Assembly: GCA_021186555.1 (NCBI GenBank)
Contig: JAJKFL010000042.1
Coordinates: forward strand, 43,003,980 to 43,067,979
Direction of reading: 5' to 3'
Source of the DNA: Reticulitermes speratus
Lineage: Eukaryota > Arthropoda > Insecta > Blattodea > Rhinotermitidae
Length of the DNA stretch: 64,000 nt
Position 1 is the first letter of the stretch. The number at the start of each line of letters is the position of its first letter. Shown piece by piece: positions 62,237 through 64,000 of this stretch. Under the pieces are notes generated by a model. It was not told where the DNA came from, ran no database searches, and saw nothing but the letters and a program-made list of their open reading frames with translations. The translations under genes and the position numbers were made by a program.

Positions 62237-62532
62237 AAGTAAAGGTAAAGCAATCCCATTGCAGGCCTGGTCAGGCCCTTAGGGTTCCAGGAGGTTGAGG
62301 CTCCCACTTGAAGGTGGTAAGGTTGTCAGCCCTACGCACCGGCCGCCTTTACCCCGCAGGAAGTATTCCTGGTACTCATTTATGTTAGAGGATGAGTCGG
62401 CCCCAGGGCCATAGTGAAACCGAAAGGATTATATCAATGAAAAATTCCAATGACACCATTGGTAATCGAAACCGCGACCTTCCGACTTGTACAGCAGTGC
62501 CTCAACCAACTGCGCCACCGCGTGCCCCCGTG
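62237..62532 (-). repeat. SINE family C (reverse)
   Basis: Tail complement 'gtaaaggtaaagcaatccca', 'cttagggttccaggaggttg', 'gccgcctttaccccgcagga', 'ggtactcatttatgttagag' and 'accgcgaccttccgacttgt' to head complement 'caactgcgccaccgcgtgcc'. The tail 'ggtaaag' is shared with family A. Confidence 0.9.
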
Positions 62533-63280
62533 TTTGTAGGTAGGGTTAGTTTTTACCACAAAGAGCAGAGCAGGAGTCGACGCCAAGCACAAGAATTTAA
62601 ATATATTTTTGTCTTTTAGGTAGCAGTTTATGGTAGCCTTATATCTGTTATGACCAACAGTCTTAGACGCCCCATCCGTGTAACTCACTCAGCTGTGGAA
62701 CACACAGTTCGACCCGTCAAAGGAATGGGAGAAGTTATATAGGATCCCACATCCCGCTTTGAGTCCAGAATAGATATTCTTAGAACATTACTTACGTGTG
62801 TATCGCAGTGGCCTGCTGTTGCTTTTGAGGTGCGAAGGTCTGTAATTGGAATCAAACATTGACGACTGACGTTACAAACCATGACTAACTCAATGCAGCT
62901 GTCCTTCTGGGTAAATTTTCGCCCCCCTTCCTCCTTTCCGGGAACGGCTATCCTGATATTTTGCGTGACTTTCTTTAGTTTCTCCACGTAAATGCGGGAA
63001 CTGAACCTCAATTTAGGCCTCGACCGCCCTCTGTCACATCTTTTCCAATTCATTATTCACATTCCATGCCATGTAGTCCGAACTACTGACAATATAATCG
63101 TTATTTATATTAATACGGTAAGGTCTGTTTGCGCATTGTCATCTACTGAACCTACCGAACGGATCTTTTCAAGGTAGTCATTTTTGGAAAGCTTAAGATT
63201 CGGCACTGAAGGCGGTTCCTGTGTTTTATTAATTCCTTCTAAAAATGCTTTTAACAAAAAAAAAAGGCTAATGTTAAAAA
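62533..63280. other. Intergenic, unassigned
   Basis: A 122-codon minus frame (62685-63053) has no recognisable domain. No repeat is identified. Confidence 0.45.
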
Positions 63281-63360
63281 TTGACAGTGCTGTTTCAAGC
63301 TGAAGCCAAGGGAAGCTCACATATTTCATGTACTTCCCTTGGCCTCCACTTGAAGCAGGA
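63281..63360. repeat. Imperfect inverted repeat
   Basis: 'gctgtttcaagctgaagcca' + 'agggaag' against 'cttccctt' + 'ggcctccacttgaagcagg', with an 18-base loop. A decayed fold-back element. Confidence 0.7.
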
Positions 63361-63627
63361 TTGTAGATTTCGACGTTTTATATCTTATATACAAGTGCTA
63401 GAAAGCTGTTGTTTCGTGATTTACACGTTGCTTGCTTATCCGTTGATCTCCGAAAGAAATTATCCAGCATCAAGCATTAGTAAGTAAAATTTCTAATGTT
63501 TATTAAGATAAATATGCTGTAATTTTGCTGATTACAGTTTCTACATGCCAATTATTCGCACGGCTCAACTAGTCAAAAACAAAACAAGAGATCTGCTCCA
63601 TAGAGCTATTTACGACAGTGCAAAATA

Positions 63628-63816
63628 CAGTCGAACTCGGTTATAACGTCATAAAAGGGACTCAATATTTTGTGTCGTTATAAACGAGTGTTGTTATAAC
63701 CGAGGAATATAATGTTATGGTTAACGGAGAGGAATTAATTGGTACCACCGAATATCTGACGCTGTAGACGAGGTGTCGACCCTATAAACCGATGTCGTTA
63801 TAACCGGGTTCAACTG
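63628..63816. repeat. pogo/Tigger-type MITE (189 bp)
   Basis: Ends CAGTCGAACTCGGTTATAAC and TATAACCGGGTTCAACTG inverted. Interior 'ggtaccaccgaatatctgac' matches 57747-57928 reversed. The flank is TA on the left and TG on the right, so the duplication has one change. Confidence 0.85.
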
Positions 63817-63851
63817 TGTATTCTAAATGATTGTTTACTCGATTTCGGCCT

Positions 63852-64000
63852 TCTGGGATATGACGCTCTGTCATTCGGACGTATCGAATTTCCTTAATTT
63901 TCAAGGGCCATCCTCGGCATTTTCTACAATTGAAGATGAAGAAACCGTGTTTCTTCGAAACGTCGGAAACTCTTACCCAGTGATGCAACGTCATATCCCA
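63852..64000. repeat. Fold-back family element cut by the window end
   Basis: 'ttctgggatatgacgctctg' at 63852 is inverted to 'gatgcaacgtcatatccca' at 63982-64000. Inside are 'ttcttcgaaacgtcggaaac' and 'ttgaagatgaagaaaccgtg'. The element may continue beyond the window. Confidence 0.75.

Noticed and set aside
62685..63053. 122-codon minus-strand frame
   Set aside because: No domain, no supporting splice structure; length is within chance for this composition.

Overview
The window is animal nuclear DNA, most likely from an insect. The evidence is spliced genes with GT-AG introns, BEACH/WD40 and SprT-type metalloprotease genes, an RTE-type LINE, mariner, pogo, hAT and piggyBac-like remnants, several tRNA-headed SINE families, and a degenerate array of CCTAA, the complement of the insect telomere repeat TTAGG. 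The mix of repeats suggests Blattodea (cockroach or termite); that is inference, not proof.

Layout. (1) 1-17.9 kb, plus strand: the 3' part of a LYST/mauve-type gene. Twelve consecutive coding exons can be placed with matching splice phases. They carry the BEACH domain and C-terminal WD40 repeats and end at a stop at 17855. The 5' part of the gene lies outside the window. Its introns hold SINEs, a young-looking pogo deletion derivative, a 47-bp minisatellite and a mariner fossil. (2) 17.9-27.0 kb: a spacer with MITEs and SINEs and no recognised gene. (3) 27.0-35.6 kb, plus strand: a complete SPRTN (Spartan) gene of six exons encoding a DNA-protein crosslink protease with an HEMIH active site, two SHP-like p97-binding boxes and three UBZ4-like zinc fingers. 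A nearly complete RTE LINE with a 10-bp target-site duplication lies in its fourth intron in sense orientation. (4) 36-64 kb: no gene recognised. This is a dense layer of SINEs, LINE tails, MITEs, fold-back elements carrying 'GAAACGT' hammerhead-like cores, two large tandem arrays (58 bp and about 114 bp), and the interstitial telomere-like array at 49.2-49.55 kb.

The two genes act in different processes. LYST proteins work in lysosome-related organelle size and vesicle fission/fusion. SPRTN works in replication-coupled DNA-protein crosslink repair with p97 and ubiquitin. They share only strand and neighbourhood. Both have a single-base frame break in an otherwise well-conserved exon, and the LINE has four, which suggests residual indel errors in the assembly rather than three independent deaths.

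The points most worth a second look are: the tandem duplication of an exon end with its splice donor in LYST; the CpG-poor versus CpG-rich state of copies of the same SINE inside and outside the gene; a satellite array grown from the inside of a piggyBac-like MITE; two tRNA-headed SINE families sharing a central and 3' domain; the hammerhead-like fold-back family; and the triple-UBZ4 Spartan.
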